Assembly (NCBI GenBank): GCA_026018925.1
Contig: JAKSZU010000005.1
Span: 24,554,779-24,618,778 of the forward strand
DNA from: Tupaia tana
Taxonomy: Eukaryota > Chordata > Mammalia > Scandentia > Tupaiidae
Reading direction: 5' to 3'
DNA: 64,000 nt
The notes under the pieces were generated by a model. It searched no databases and was not told the DNA's origin. It saw nothing but the letters and a program-made list of their open reading frames with translations. Positions 45,494 through 57,590 of the stretch are shown in pieces. The position numbers and the translations under genes were made by a program. The stretch's first letter is position 1. The number at the start of each line of letters is the position of its first letter.

Positions 45494-46199
45494 CCTATTA
45501 TTGCTAATTCTACTTAGTCCCTGGGTAGAGCTTCTCCTGACCCAGCCCGGCCTTTTCTCATTGCACATACCTCTTTTTGTCGCATGTTCTTTGCTTGCAG
45601 GATTATTCCTCCCATGATGACCAATGACCTTCAAGTTAAATCATTTTCATTTGGGGGAATCTCTTTCTCTACCGCCCAATGTGTCTGTGGAAGATATAGC
45701 AGGTGGGTTCAGTCACTTCCATTCCTACTCCCTGGTAGCACACTCCATCGCTAATAGAGGCTGAAAACACTCTGCCTGACTCCTTTCAAGATCAGATTTT
45801 TGCCTGAAAATTCCACTTCCGCCACCTAGAACTGTGAGATATTTGTAGGAGAGGGGAACGTTTTGAGACAGAGGCAGCTGTTCTACTCTGCCCTTTCTGC
45901 TTCCTAGCAAAGTGGGAAGGCGTTCAGAGCTTGTGCAGAGCAGGCAGTGGAAGTCCTGGTGTCTGGTCCCCAACCACGTGGCTGTCAAGAGGCAGAGCAC
46001 CTAGTATACATTTAGCAGTCTTAGATCACAGCAGAGCCTGTGTGGGGCCCGCAGTTAGGGTGGCATCTGTTGGATCTCCCAACTTCCTGTTAGGGACAGG
46101 GGCAGTGCCGTCCTCAGTGGGCCAGCTTGGAAACGTTATCCTAAAGGCTCAGCCCCTAGCTGCTGCTCGGCCATTTCAATAATGTCATAGGAAGAGACG
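45494..46199. other. Unassigned intergenic DNA
   Basis: No repeat or coding family recognised. Short ORFs overlap on both strands. Confidence 0.5.
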
Positions 46200-47700
46200 G
46201 AGATGAAACCGGAGCAGGGCATGTGCAGTGGACGCAGTCCCCACAGACAGCCGAAGATGGCAGTGAACCTGTACTGGACCTCAGTCACCAGTGATACCCT
46301 AATTCGATGTGGCATGCTGGCCTGGATCACTGGATCTCCGCAGCTGAGTCTGACAAAGATGAAGAGTTGTGCTCAGGGGCAGCTTATTGTCAGTTTATGG
46401 ACATGCTGTTCCCTGGCTCTGATGCCTTGAAGGAAGTGACATTCCAAGCAAAGCTAGAACACGAATACATCCAGAACTTCAAAATACTACAAGCAGGTTT
46501 TAAGAGGATGGGTGTGGGAAAAATACTTCCTGTGGACAAATTAGTGAAAGGAAAGTTTCAGGAATTTGTTCAGTGGTTCAAGAAGGTTTTGGATACACTA
46601 TGATGGGAGCCTATGACCCTGTAGCTGCCAGACAAGGTCAAGAAACTGCAGTGACTCCTTCCCCTGTTGCTCCAGCTCTGAATAAACCCAAGAAACCTCT
46701 CAGCTCTAGCAGTGCAGCCCCACAGAGGCCCATTTCAACACAGAGAACTTCTGCAACTCCTAAGGCTGGCCCAGGGGTGGTGTGAAAAAATCCTGGTGTG
46801 GGCAATGGGGGTGACAACGCAGCTGAATTGATGCAGCAGGTCAAAGTATTGAAGCTTCCTGTGAAAGACTTGGAGAAAGAGAGAGATTTCCTCCTTGGAA
46901 AGCGAAGGAGCATTGAATTGATTTGCCAGGAGAATGAGGGGGAAATGGCCCTGTATTGCAGAGGATTATAGACATTCTCTATAGAGAATGCTTTGATACC
47001 TGAGGAAGGGGCCCACAGGAGGAACAGGAAGAGTATTAGCAGCCTGGACCAGCAAAGCCATATCTGAATTCTTCACTCCAAATCGTGGGCTTAACTGTAA
47101 AATACTCTCTTTTATTATTCTTAGAGGAGTGACTGGTTTCTTTACATAAGAAAAAGTACCTCTTCTTAAAGTGCACTTTGCAGAATTTTTGCTCCTTTTC
47201 CAATAGTTTGAGTTAAGAGCTTGTACCTTGTAGCAGAGCAGTGTTAACATCTCGTTGGTTCACCTGAGGAACAGAGGCTGACCACGGGCCTCCCGTGGGG
47301 ATGCCGGCCTCACTGATGCTGGGAAGGGGTTTTATGTAAGAGCTGAGGTGGTGACCTCAGTAGAGAACTGTAAAGACCGAAGTGAATTTCAAGCTAAGGT
47401 GAAGTCTTGGCAGAGAACATTTTAAAAACTAAATGCCTCACGAGTATTTAAAATATGCTTCCACATTTCAAATAGAAAATATAACACAACAGGAGGTATT
47501 AGTGTTTGACCTTGTGTCTGGGAAGGAAGGGCCAGACCTAGGAACCTTTGAAACCTGCTGTTGCAGGACTGCTTGAATCTTCACAGGCCTCGGTTTTGAG
47601 CCAAAAAGAAAATTTTAAAAGTTGCACTGTGAAGCATTTGGTGTCATTGACCAATAGCATCCCTGCTGAAAAGCAAGAAGCATTGTTGCCTGTATGAACA
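46200..47700 (+). pseudogene. MAPRE1: MAPRE1 (EB1) processed pseudogene
   Basis: An intron-less copy of the microtubule plus-end protein EB1. Start-codon equivalent at 46257 and stop-codon equivalent at 47037-47039. Recognisable pieces include [47 protein letters not shown] (calponin-homology domain), AARQGQETAV, LNKPKKPL (linker) and ELICQENEGE-like EB-homology sequence. All parent exons are fused without introns, which shows retroposition. Frameshifts (after LAWI, in the VQWFKK region and in the coiled coil) and a stop after the linker (AGPGVV then TGA) disable it. A few bases of parent 5'UTR (ACAGACAGCCGAAG) and several hundred bases resembling 3'UTR flank the coding part; the 3' limit is approximate and I saw no clear poly-A. 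Confidence 0.9.
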
Positions 47701-47820
47701 GAAGGTATATTTCAGCCTTGAGTTGAGGAGCTCAATTTTCATTGAGCATTTTATCTGACATATCCCCTAAATATTCTATATGTTGTGATTTTTTCACCGT
47801 CATAATCATCATATTGTTAT

Positions 47821-47934
47821 TATTTATACATTCAATTGTTATACATCATTTAGTTTATAAAGATATTTTACCCAACATGATATTTATACATTCAATTGTT
47901 ATACATCATTTAGTTTATAAAGATATTTTACCCA
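47821..47934 (-). repeat. 60-bp tandem duplication in the L1 3'UTR
   Basis: Bases 47821-47874 and 47881-47934 are identical over 54 bp (TATTTATACATTCAATTGTT and following), period 60. Confidence 0.97.
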
Positions 47935-48670
47935 CACAGCAGGCGAATTGAGAATGCTATACATGACATCACCAATAGGCAACAAACCATATCTGTGTCC
48001 CACGAATGTCTTATTTCTCCATTTTTCCCCAAATTTCCCTTCCTGTACTCTTCCCCTCTCCCTCTCTCCTTCCACTTTGTCCCCAGTGTCCATAACAATT
48101 TTCAATGTTTTCATGTCCTCCAGTCGTTCAGTCTCTACTGCAGAGTGTAGACAGTCAGTATATGTTAAGTGGAGACATACAATGTCTCTCTTTCATAGCC
48201 TGACTTGCTTCACACAGCAATAAATCTTCATGTTTGTCCACTTTTTATCAAATGCCAAGGTCTTATTATTTTTTATGGCTGAATAGTATTCCATGGAGTA
48301 TATGTGCCACACTTTTTCAATCAATTTATCTATTTATGGACATTTGGGTTGGTTCCATGTCTTAGCATTCGTGAATAATGCCACAATAAATATAGCTGTG
48401 GAAGCACTTTTCCAACAGAGCATTCTCCTGTCCTTTGGGTAGATACCCAGGAGTGGAATGCTGGATTACACGGTAGTTCTATTTGAAGGTCTTTGAGGAA
48501 CCTCCATATTGTTCTCCACAGTGGCTGGACCAATTTACATTTCCACCAACAATGTAGGAGAGTTCCCCTTTTGCCATATCTCCACCAGCACTTACCTTTT
48601 TTTTTTTTTTTTAATCTTCACCATTCTGACTGGGGTTAGGTGGTATCTCATTGTGGTTTTGAACTGCATC

Positions 48671-48671
<1 letters not shown>

Positions 48672-48713
<42 letters not shown>

Positions 48714-48960
48714 TGGAGAGGTTTTTGCTATAGGGCGTGTGTGCTTGCCAGACAGAGAGAGACAGAGAGACAGAAAGCAAGAAATAACCCCCAGGGGGGG
48801 TGGCCATACCACAATCCCTTCTCCTCCATTCTCCTCTTGGGATCTTGGGCACACATGCACACATGCCTGTCGTGAATTTTAAGCCACTGAGTCCGGGACT
48901 CGAACCGCAGTCTACTACATGGGAGTCCAGAGACATAGCCATTATGCTAACTGCTGGTCC
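48672..48960 (-). repeat. tRNA-derived SINE, long form, inserted in L1
   Basis: CTGCATCT occurs before (48664-48671) and after (48961-48968), so the L1 sequence is interrupted by this later insertion. Its tail is a (TTTA)n array of about 45 bp. Confidence 0.95.
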
Positions 48961-50199
48961 CTGCATCTCCTTTATGATGAGGGATATTGAGCATTTTTTT
49001 TTTCAGATGCTTTTTGGCTGTTCATATGTATTCCTTAGAGAGTTATTTATTCAGCTCATTTTCTCATATTTTAATTGGGTTAATCACTTTCTTCTGGATA
49101 AGCCACTTGAGTTCCCTGTGTACTCTGGTTATCAGTCCCTTATCTGAGACATAGTTAACAAAAATTCTCTCCCATTCCAAGGGTTGTCAAGTCAGACTAA
49201 TTACTATGTCCTTTGCTGTGCAGAAACTCCTTAATCTGATGTAATCCCACCTGTCTACTTGGGGGATTATATGGAGGTCTTGCTTAAGAAGTCTTTGCCT
49301 TCCTCAGTGTCTTCCAGGGTTTCCCCAGTGTTTTCTACCAGTAGTTTTATAGTTTGTGATCTTAAGTTTAGATCTTTGATCCACTTTGAGTTGATTTTTG
49401 TTAATGATGACAGATAGGGGTTCAGCTTCATCTTTTTGCAGGCGGATACCCAGTTTTTCCAGCACCATTTGCTAAGGAGGTTTTCCTTTTCCCACTAGAT
49501 TTATTGGTACCCTCTGTCAGAGATCAGTTGGCTGTATGTTTGGGGGTTTATTTTGGGGGTCTCTACTCTGTTCCATTGTTCTTCATGCCTGTTTTTGTGC
49601 CAATACCATGCTGTTTTGATTATCACAGTTTTGTAATATATTTTGGAGTCAGGAAGAGAGAGATGCCACCTACTCCACTCTTCTTCCACAGGATGGCTTT
49701 GGCACTACATGGTCTTTTATGACTCCAGACAAATTCTATGATTGTCTTTTCTAATTCTGTGAAGAATGTCTCTTGTAATTTTATAAGGATTGCATTAGCT
49801 ATGTAGATTAATTTGGGTAGGACTGCCATTTTTATTATATTAATTCTCCCAATCTAGGAACATGCAATGTCCTTCCACTTTTTTGTGTCCTTTTCGATTT
49901 CTTTTTAAAATATTTTCATAGTTTTCCTTATAGAAATCCTTAACTACCTTGATTAGTTTTATTCCTAGGTATCTTACACTTTTTGTGACTGTGGTAAATG
50001 GGATTACTTTCTTCAGTTCTGTCTCTGTCTGCTTGTTGTTTGTATATAGAAATGCTATAGATTTTTGTAAGTTAATTTTGTATCCTGCCATTTTACTGTA
50101 TGCATTTATTACTTCAAGAAGTTTCTTCAAGGATACTATTGGATCTTTTATGCATATAATCATGTCATCTACAAACAGAGGTAATTTCTATATATATTT

Positions 50200-51040
50200 T
50201 TTTAGGAAATGAGGTGTGTCCAGATTTCTAATCTAACAACTACTTTTAGAGACTTGCCCACATCTCTGGGATTTGCATGGAGTTGTCCCATTTTACTGTC
50301 TTTTCAGTTTGCACTTAACGAGTTTCTCTTCTCTATTACTTTTGTCTAATGGGAACTACTCCTTGGCTCCTTAAAGTTTGCTGCTTAGAATTGGAAGTAC
50401 AGCTGGTGGGTGGTCATGCTGCAAGTTCTTTCTGGACCTCTGGCAAAAGGGAAGCCATTGTTACCTTGGGAAATGCAAGACTTGGGTGTTTTTGGTATCT
50501 ACTGTCCACAGTTCTCCACTGTTATCTGAATGCTTTGCCAGTGCACTAATTTCTTTGGAGATAAAATTCATTAGTGTGTTACTAAGTATTCATTTTCTTT
50601 TACAGAAAACACAGTATAATGTCTGAATTAATTATTAATATTTAAAATAATTTAAAATATTTCATTCCTTAACTCTCCCTCATTTGCTTTGCACTTGGCC
50701 TGTTCAATTCCTTTGTTTGGCAGAATTCTATAAGATGTGTGTCAGCCACTACTGAGATTGCTCAGCACCTCCCCTGCCCCCGCCCTGATGTATTTGTATT
50801 GATTTGTTTCTGACGGTAGCTTGTCCTAAAATGTGTGTAGAAAGCAGGTATTTTATGATGAAATTGTTGTGTAGTGCATGCTCTGCGTGAAATTCAGAGG
50901 AAAACCCAGATTCAGTGATTAACAATGCCAAAAATTGCAAGTAACTAGCCACTGTTCAAATGACAGTGGTGCTATTTCTCTTTTGTGTCTTTTAGACTTT
51001 TGTTGTTGTCCCTAAGTTCCATTTTACTGGGAATCCATTT
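50200..51040. other. Unassigned intergenic DNA
   Basis: No repeat or coding family recognised. Confidence 0.5.
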
Positions 51041-51053
51041 TCTACCTGGTCTT

Positions 51054-51280
51054 CCTCTTTTTTTGAGAGGTTTCTGCTACAGGGAGCGTGCATTTGCCAG
51101 AAAGACAGAGAGAGACAGAGAGACAGAAAGCTGCAATCCCTTCTCCATTCTCCTCTTGGGATCTTGGGCATGCATGCACACGTGCCTGGCATGAGTTTAA
51201 GCCACCAGGTCCAGGACTCAAACCGTGGTCGACTACATGGGAGTCCAGTGACATAGCCATTACGCTAATTGCTGGTCCCT
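51054..51280 (-). repeat. tRNA-derived SINE, long form with internal deletion
   Basis: Flanked by TACCTGGTCTT before (51043-51053) and after (51280-51290). About 35 bp are missing near 51130: GACAGAAAGC joins directly to TGCAATCCCTTCTCC. Confidence 0.93.
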
Positions 51281-51787
51281 ACCTGGTCTTTTTTGACAGG
51301 GTTTTTCCTACTTCAAATAGTTTCTAAAGAAAATTCTGTATTTCAAGAGAAAAAAAAATAATGTCATAGGACAGCTAATATCTCTGGTTTGATTAGCTAG
51401 AGGAGACCTGAACACTGACTGGTACAGCATTATGGTGGATACAATCCTCTGATCCCGAAGTTTGATCAGAGCTCTAGTTAAAGTGGTAGGAGGAGGTGAC
51501 TGAGGTGTCCTGGCTCTTTCCTTCCTCTCCACCACCTCTTTCGGTCCCTCCCACTGCCAATCAAACAAACACAGGTTGTCAGGTCTGCTTTTAATTCCTT
51601 TGTGGGTGATATGATTAAGTAACATTTTCTTCTTAGACATAAAAATAGCATATTTACTGTAGAAAGTTTATAAAATAGAATAATTCCAAAAAAGAAAGCA
51701 AGAAAAGAAAAACCACTTATATTCCTCAACATTTTGACATCCATCCATCCCATCATACTTTCTGTGCCTGGTTAAGTGTTTAAACAT

Positions 51788-51995
51788 AACTAGGACCCAG
51801 CCATGTGGTGCAGATGGTAGGGTGCTACTGTGCAGTAACGGAGCCATCCGAGAAGACCAAGATTGGGAGCCCCGGTTGACCTGAACATGCAGAAGTGTCT
51901 GTGTGCACACCCGTGATCCTGGCTGGCTGGAAAGCTGAGAGGAAGACGGCAGTGCGACTAGACCCCACTGAGAGCGCCCTCTCTCAAAATAGACT
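51788..51995 (+). repeat. Composite tRNA/7SL SINE
   Basis: ACCCAGCCATGTGGTGCAGA, a CCCGGTTGACC box-B remnant, then an Alu-like CCCGTGATCCTGGCTGGCTG and GAAAGCTGAGAGGAAGA, ending CTCTCTCAAAATAG. Confidence 0.7.
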
Positions 51996-52005
51996 TTGAA
52001 AAATG

Positions 52006-52200
52006 GGGGGGGGGGGGGCGAGCTGGTGGTATGGTTGTTAAGGTGCTGGACACTCCCACATGGCCAGCCATGGTTTGAGTCCCAGACCTGGTGGCTCACT
52101 TTCTTGCTTTCCCTCTCTTTCTCTGTGTCTCTGATCAAATTAAAATAAATGAATGAATAAATAAAATTAAATAATGATAAAGAAAAAAGAAAAATCAAAA
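52006..52200 (+). repeat. tRNA-derived SINE, short form
   Basis: Poly-G stretch, GAGCTGGTGGTATGGTTGTT, GAGTCCCAGACCTGG, CT tract, AATAAA-rich tail. Confidence 0.85.
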
Positions 52201-52764
52201 TCATACATTACATGTTTAACGCTTATCATTATCACTTTAAAATATTTTGTGGATTATTTTCTCATGATCGTATTTCTCTAAAAATTATTTATGATTGCTG
52301 CATAGTACCATGTGGACTCATTCTCATGGGATATTTTTGTTCTAATTTTTCACTGTTACACACAACCCCTAGGTATATGTCCTTGTACATCTATTCTGTT
52401 TAAACCATGTACATATCTGATGCCTTTAGGATAAATTTCAGAAAGTACAGTTATGCAATTACTGAGTGAAAGACACTTTTAAGAATGTTTAATATACTGT
52501 CAAAGTGTCAGTCATTTTGGTCATGTCAATTAACTTTCCCACCAGCAATGTGTAAAATAATCTGTCTGTCTCAGAACTATTAATATTGACTAATATGACA
52601 GGTTTTAAAAAATGGTGTCTCTTATTTCATGTGCATTCACTGAATTCTGTTACAGTTAACTTTCTTTTTATTTTAGCAACTGACTATTTGTAGTGTTTCT
52701 TTCCTAAATTGTCTATGTCTTTTGACTGTTTTCCTATTAGTACAATATGATTTTTAACGAAATT

Positions 52765-53014
52765 TAGAGATTTTTGCTATAGAGCATGTGCACTAACCAG
52801 AGAGACAGAGAGAGACAGAAAGCAAGAAATCACCATCACCTCCCTGGGGTGGGGCCATGCTGCAATCTCTTCTCCTCCACTCTTCTCTCAGGATTTTGGG
52901 CATGCACGCTCACACGTCCACTGTAAGTTTTTAAGCCATTGGGTCCAGTACTCAAACTGTAGTCAACAATGTGGGAGTCCAGCGACGTAACCACTACTCC
53001 ATCTGCTGGTCCCC
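52765..53014 (-). repeat. tRNA-derived SINE, long form
   Basis: GATTTTTGCTATAGAGCATG to CCATCTGCTGGTCCC. Confidence 0.9.
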
Positions 53015-53139
53015 CCTTTTTTTTCTTAATCTTATTGATTTGCAGAACTCTTTGTATATTATAGACATTAACTCTTAGTCAATTAAAATTATGTAAATAT
53101 TTTCCCCCAATTGTAGTGTGCCTTTTCCACTTTCTTGGA

Positions 53140-53382
53140 CTTTTTGCTTGTTTGTTTTACTATAGGTGCATGCACTTGAGAGAGAGAGAGAGAAAGTGAA
53201 AAAGCACCCCCAGGGAGGATGACCATGCCATAATCCCTGCTCCTTTACTTTGCTCTTGGGATTTTGGCATGCATGCACACACACACAGTGTATTTTTCAA
53301 GTTGCTGGGTCTAGGACTAGAACCATGCAGTTGATCAAGTGGAATCCAACCGCCTTAACTTCCATGCCACCTGCCTGGCCCC
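53140..53382 (-). repeat. tRNA-derived SINE, diverged long form
   Basis: TTTTACTATAGGTGCATGCA to CCACCTGCCTGGCCCC. Confidence 0.78.
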
Positions 53383-53527
53383 TTACGATATTTTTTGAGT
53401 TGAAAAACTTAAAAATGTGAAGTGTATATAAATTTTTTGGCTTTGGTTCTGCCTTTGTATACTTTTAAAGGTCTTTCCTAACCTGAGAGATTTAGTCAAT
53501 ATCTTTTTCTTTAAGAGAGAAAGTCCA

Positions 53528-53785
53528 GGGACCAGCAATTAGCATAATGGCTATGTCTCTGGACTCCCACGTAGTTGACCGCGGTTCGAGTCCTGGACCC
53601 GGTGGCTTAAACTCATGCTGGGCGCTTATGCGTGCGTGCCCAAGATCCCGAGAGGAGAATGGAGGAGAAGGGATTGCGGCGTGGCCATCCCCCATGGGGG
53701 GTGATTTCCTGCTTTCTGTCTCTCTGTCTCTGTCTGTCTGATGAGCGCACACGCCCTATAGCAAAAACCTCTCTAAAAAAAAAAA
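53528..53785 (+). repeat. tRNA-derived SINE, long form, young, perfect TSD
   Basis: Flanked by identical AAGAGAGAAAGTCCA at 53513-53527 and 53786-53800. The copy is close to what looks like the family consensus, with intact box-A-like TAGCATAATGG and box B GGTTCGAGTCC and an uninterrupted A13 tail. Confidence 0.97.
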
Positions 53786-53869
53786 AAGAGAGAAAGTCCA
53801 TAATGAGAAAATTCTACAGTAGGTGTCATGAGCTTGTTGTGCAGCGATAGGTAACAAAAACATTGCCGT

Positions 53870-54485
53870 ATATTAGTTATTTTAAAAGAAGTATTACAAT
53901 CTTCAGTTGTAATTTTGGGTTTGTTTATTTTTCACTTTAATACTGCCACCTTTTGCTTTATGTATTTTGCAGTTTGTTATTAGATGCATATACATTTAGG
54001 ATATTATAAACATAACCTTAATCAAGTGACCTCTTACCACTATAATATGCTTCTCCTTATCTTGAATAATACTTTAATCACTATAAAATGCTTCTCCGTA
54101 TGCCAAGTAATACTTGTTTTGAAGTATTTTTTCTTGAGTTTTTGTTTTGTTTTGTTTTGAAGTCTACTTTATCTAATATTAACAAAGTGCCTCTAGCTTT
54201 CTTAGGACTAGACTTTGCATTATATTTTCCCAGTCTTTTACTTTTAGCTTATACTTGTTTCTATACTTAAAGTACATTTCTTCTAAATAACATAGAGTTG
54301 TATCATTTTTTTTAAATCCAGGTTTCCATATAATTAGAGTGTTTAGTCTATTTATACTTAATCTTTACTTGGAGTGTTTTTTCCATTTATTTTTACTGCA
54401 ATAATTTATATAAATGCCTTACATTCTCTAAATTGCTATTTATAATGGCTTGTCCTACTTATTCTTCTTTTCTTCTTCTCTCTCT
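53870..54485 (-). mobile_element. Old L1 ORF2 fragment, antisense
   Basis: TTGAAGTCTACTTTATCTAA and ACTTTTAGCTTATACTTGTT match reversed L1 ORF2 sequence of old families. Confidence 0.6.
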
Positions 54486-54489
54486 TTTT

Positions 54490-54490
54490 C

Positions 54491-54525
<35 letters not shown>

Positions 54526-54711
54526 TTTTGATGTGGTCTTACTGTAATGATCCTCCTGACTTAGCCTCCCATCTGAGACTACAGGCATGCACCACCATGC
54601 TTGACTTTTTGTAGACATGGTCTTGCTATGTTTCCCAAGGCAACCCAAGCTCAATCTTCCTGCCACAGCCTTCCAAGCCTCAAGGACCACAGGTGCATGG
54701 CACCATATCCA
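54490..54711 (-). repeat. Dimeric Alu-like element
   Basis: (TTTA)n tail, then an Alu right-arm-like part (TTAGCCTCCCATCTGAGACT, ACAGGCATGCACCACCATGC), an A-rich linker (CTTTTTGTAG) and a left-arm-like part (TGGTCTTGCTATGTTTCCCA through CCTCAAGGACCACAGGTGC). The right arm has an internal deletion. Dimeric Alu architecture is generally held to be a primate feature. Confidence 0.75.
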
Positions 54712-54724
54712 TGGTGTAAAGTAA

Positions 54725-56440
54725 ATGACAATTTCTTTATTTACTCAATTCCTTGAATTAAGAAAAATTAAAGATGTATTTAATCTTTGTTCTTGGATTG
54801 AAAGATTCAATATAATTAAGATGTCAAAACTACTCAAATTAATTTTAAAATTTGACATTATTTCAATAAAAATATCAGTGGCATTCTTCAGAGAAAAAAT
54901 TACCATACTTTTTGTCTGGAATCATAGAAGACCCCATATCAACAGGAAATATTGTGTAAAAAGAATAAAGTAGGAGGCATCTCACTACCTAACCTCAAAA
55001 TATGTCACAAGGTGGTGATAATCAAAGCAGTGTGGTACTGGCACAAAAACAGACATATACACCAATGGAAGAGAATAGAGAAATAAACCTCAAGACATAC
55101 ATCCAGTTCATTTTTGACAAAGGGCACAGGTAGTCCAAGAAAAGAAATGATGCTGAAAAGCAAATGATGTGGAAAGAACTGTATAACCACCTATAGGAAA
55201 ATGAAACAGAACCCCCTATCTTATCATTAACAATAATCAACTCAAAATAGGAGATCTAAGTGTAAACCCTCAAAGTATAAAACCACAGATGAAAAATACT
55301 TGAAGACATTGGTGTAGGCAAAGATTTCTTAAATAAGACCCCTACAGCTGAGGCAACAATTCCAAAATAGACAAATGAGATTACATCAAGCATAAAAAAA
55401 ATCTTCTGCACAGCAAAAGAAACAATAGAGTGAAGAGACAGCATAGAGAATGGGAGAAAATATTTGCATACTATTCTTCAGCTAAGAGACTGATAACCAG
55501 AATATACAGGGAAGTCAAGCAGCGCACTTGCAAAAAAGCTAATAATCCAATAAAAAAAAATGGGCAAATGAGCTGAGCAGACAACTCTGAAAGGAAGACA
55601 CGAATGGCTAAAAAGTATATAAAACTGTTCAACATCCTTTGTCGTAAGGGAAATGCAAATCAAAATCACAATGAGATATCACTTAACCCTGGTCAGAATG
55701 GCTATGATCAAAAACAAACAAAGAACAAAAGCTGGCAAGGCTGTGGTAAAAAAGGAACCCTTCTGCACTGTTAGTAGGAATGTAAGTTAATATAGCCGCT
55801 GTAGAAAACAATATGGAGGAGCCTCAAAAATATACAAACAGAACTACCATATGACCCAGGAATTCCATGCCTTGGTATTTACCCAAAGGACAGGAAAACA
55901 GTCAAAAAGACGCTGCATCTCCATGTTTATTGCAATGTTATTCACACTTGCTAGGACATGTAATCAACCTAAGTGCCCATCAACTGATGACTAGATATTT
56001 TAAATGTGGCACATATATGCTATGGAATATTATTCAATCATAAAGAAGAGCAAAACTCTGTCATTCTATACAAAGTGGATGAATATAGAATATTTAATGC
56101 TAAGTGAAATAAGCCAGACTATGAAAGACAGACACCATATATCCCTACTCAATATACACCAAACATTTGCACTCTATAACAGAAATCGAAATGTTTGAAG
56201 ACATAACAGTGGAGAGGGCAAGTGTAGATAACAGAGACTGTATGGAAGGGGGATGAATAGTGGGAATTGGGTGGGAGGGCCTTTAGCAAACACAAGAATG
56301 TAAGATTCTTTGTAAAAAATGATGTATATGATTATCACAAACTGCATGCATGCTTTGAAAAACCACTTTGTACAACATAAAAATGTACAATAATTAAATG
56401 TAAATAAGAAAATTTAAAATAAAATTAAAATAAAATTATA
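54725..56440 (+). mobile_element. L1 3' part (ORF2 C-terminus and 3'UTR), sense
   Basis: GGCATCTCACTACCTAACCT, AGCAGTGTGGTACTGGCACA, and CAATGAGATATCACTTAACC are typical L1 sequence. The ORF is broken by many stops. It ends in an AAAT/TATA-rich tail at 56425-56450. Confidence 0.88.
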
Positions 56441-56449
56441 TATATATAT

Positions 56450-56780
56450 AATTGAGGTAAAATACTTATAAAATTTACCATTTTATCCATTTTTAAGTAG
56501 ACAGTTCAGTGGCATTAAGCACATTGAGTTGCTGTGTAACCATCACCACCACCCATCTTCAGAACCTTTCATCTTCCCAAACGGAAACTCTATACTCATT
56601 AAACAACTCCCCATTCCTTCCTCCAGTCTCTGACAACTACCATCCCACTTCCTATCTATATGGGTTTGACTATTCTAGGTACGCTATATGTGGCATCATA
56701 TAGTTATTAGTTTTTTTGTGATAGGCGCATTTTATTTAGCATGATGTCTTCAAGTCTCAACCTAGTTTTGGTCTCAGAAT
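56450..56780 (-). mobile_element. Old L1 fragment, antisense
   Basis: AGTTCAGTGGCATTAAGCAC and CTATATGGGTTTGACTATTC are typical of the reversed 3' region of L1M elements. Adjacent in opposite orientation to the L1 at 54725. Confidence 0.7.
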
Positions 56781-57590
56781 CGTTATACCAGGGTGGTGTA
56801 ACCAGAGGATGGGCTTTGGACTCTGTTATCTGGGGCTTTAAGTCCTATCTCTGACTTTCCTGGATGTATGACTAGATACCTCAATAGATTCGGGCTTCCT
56901 TTTCCTGAGAACTAAACAAGATTTATGATATTTATCTTATACCGTTACTGGATAGATTAGTGGAACAGCAGACATTAAGTGTCTGCCCTAGTGCCTGATG
57001 TGTATTAGGGAACGATGACATTCTCTTTCTCTGAGAAACAGAGGCTCTGAGGTAGCTGAGGCAGGAAAGTGTGGCCACAGATAAGGGGATTAACCCCCTG
57101 AGTTTTGCTGCTTCTCTGGGCAGATATTTTCTGTTTCCTTCAAGCAGAAATTTTGTTTATATCAAGTGAGCTTGGACTGTATCCATGTCTGCAGTATGGT
57201 GTGTGCAAAGGATTGCTTTTGCCTTTTGAGAGTGTTTTTAAATGAGCTATCTGCTCTGTTCTTTTTTTCTCTTCTCTCTCATGTTTAAGATGCAGTGCTA
57301 ACAAAATATTTTTGGCATAGTAAGCATAATATATCAAGAGGTTTTTTTTATAAAGGATTAATGTAACTTGGAATTCAATTAAGACTAAGAAAGAAATTCT
57401 AATTAGGATTTCAAATTATGCCATGCAGTACAATTTTATGATGATTAGGACAGGAAAATAGCAGGATAGCTGAACCTTCTCAGCATAACACAAACACGGC
57501 ACTTGGAACACCTAAAACTGCCTGTGATTATTTCCCTGTTCCTTAGGGAATAGGCCTTTGTTAATGGCAGATGGGCAACCTAGGTGTCCT
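56781..57590. other. Unassigned intergenic DNA
   Basis: No recognised repeat or coding sequence. Confidence 0.5.

Larger units (their letters stand above)
47740..50195 (-). mobile_element. 5'-truncated L1 element, antisense
   Basis: Contains the L1 3'UTR (from about 47740) and then the C-terminal half of ORF2. Conserved pieces on the + strand include GGCTGAATAGTATTCCATGG, CTCCACAGTGGCTGGACCAA and CAGTTTTTCCAGCACCATTT. On the - strand, translated fragments at 50163-49840 and 49829-49501 contain YKINLQKSIAFLYTNNK and [21 protein letters not shown] motifs of reverse transcriptase and C-terminal domains. Stops and frameshifts break it, and the 5' end is missing after about 50195 (CTACAAACAGAGG). 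A SINE is inserted at 48672. Confidence 0.88.
52200..53520 (-). mobile_element. Old L1 antisense fragments with two nested SINEs
   Basis: TTTCCCACCAGCAATGTGTA and TTTGCAGAACTCTTTGTATA are reversed old L1 3' motifs. Fragmentary. Confidence 0.5.

Noticed and set aside
53528..53600. Possible tRNA gene (box A and box B present)
   Set aside because: It is the head of a SINE repeated dozens of times; the anticodon arm and acceptor stem do not form a tRNA and the copy is flanked by target duplications.
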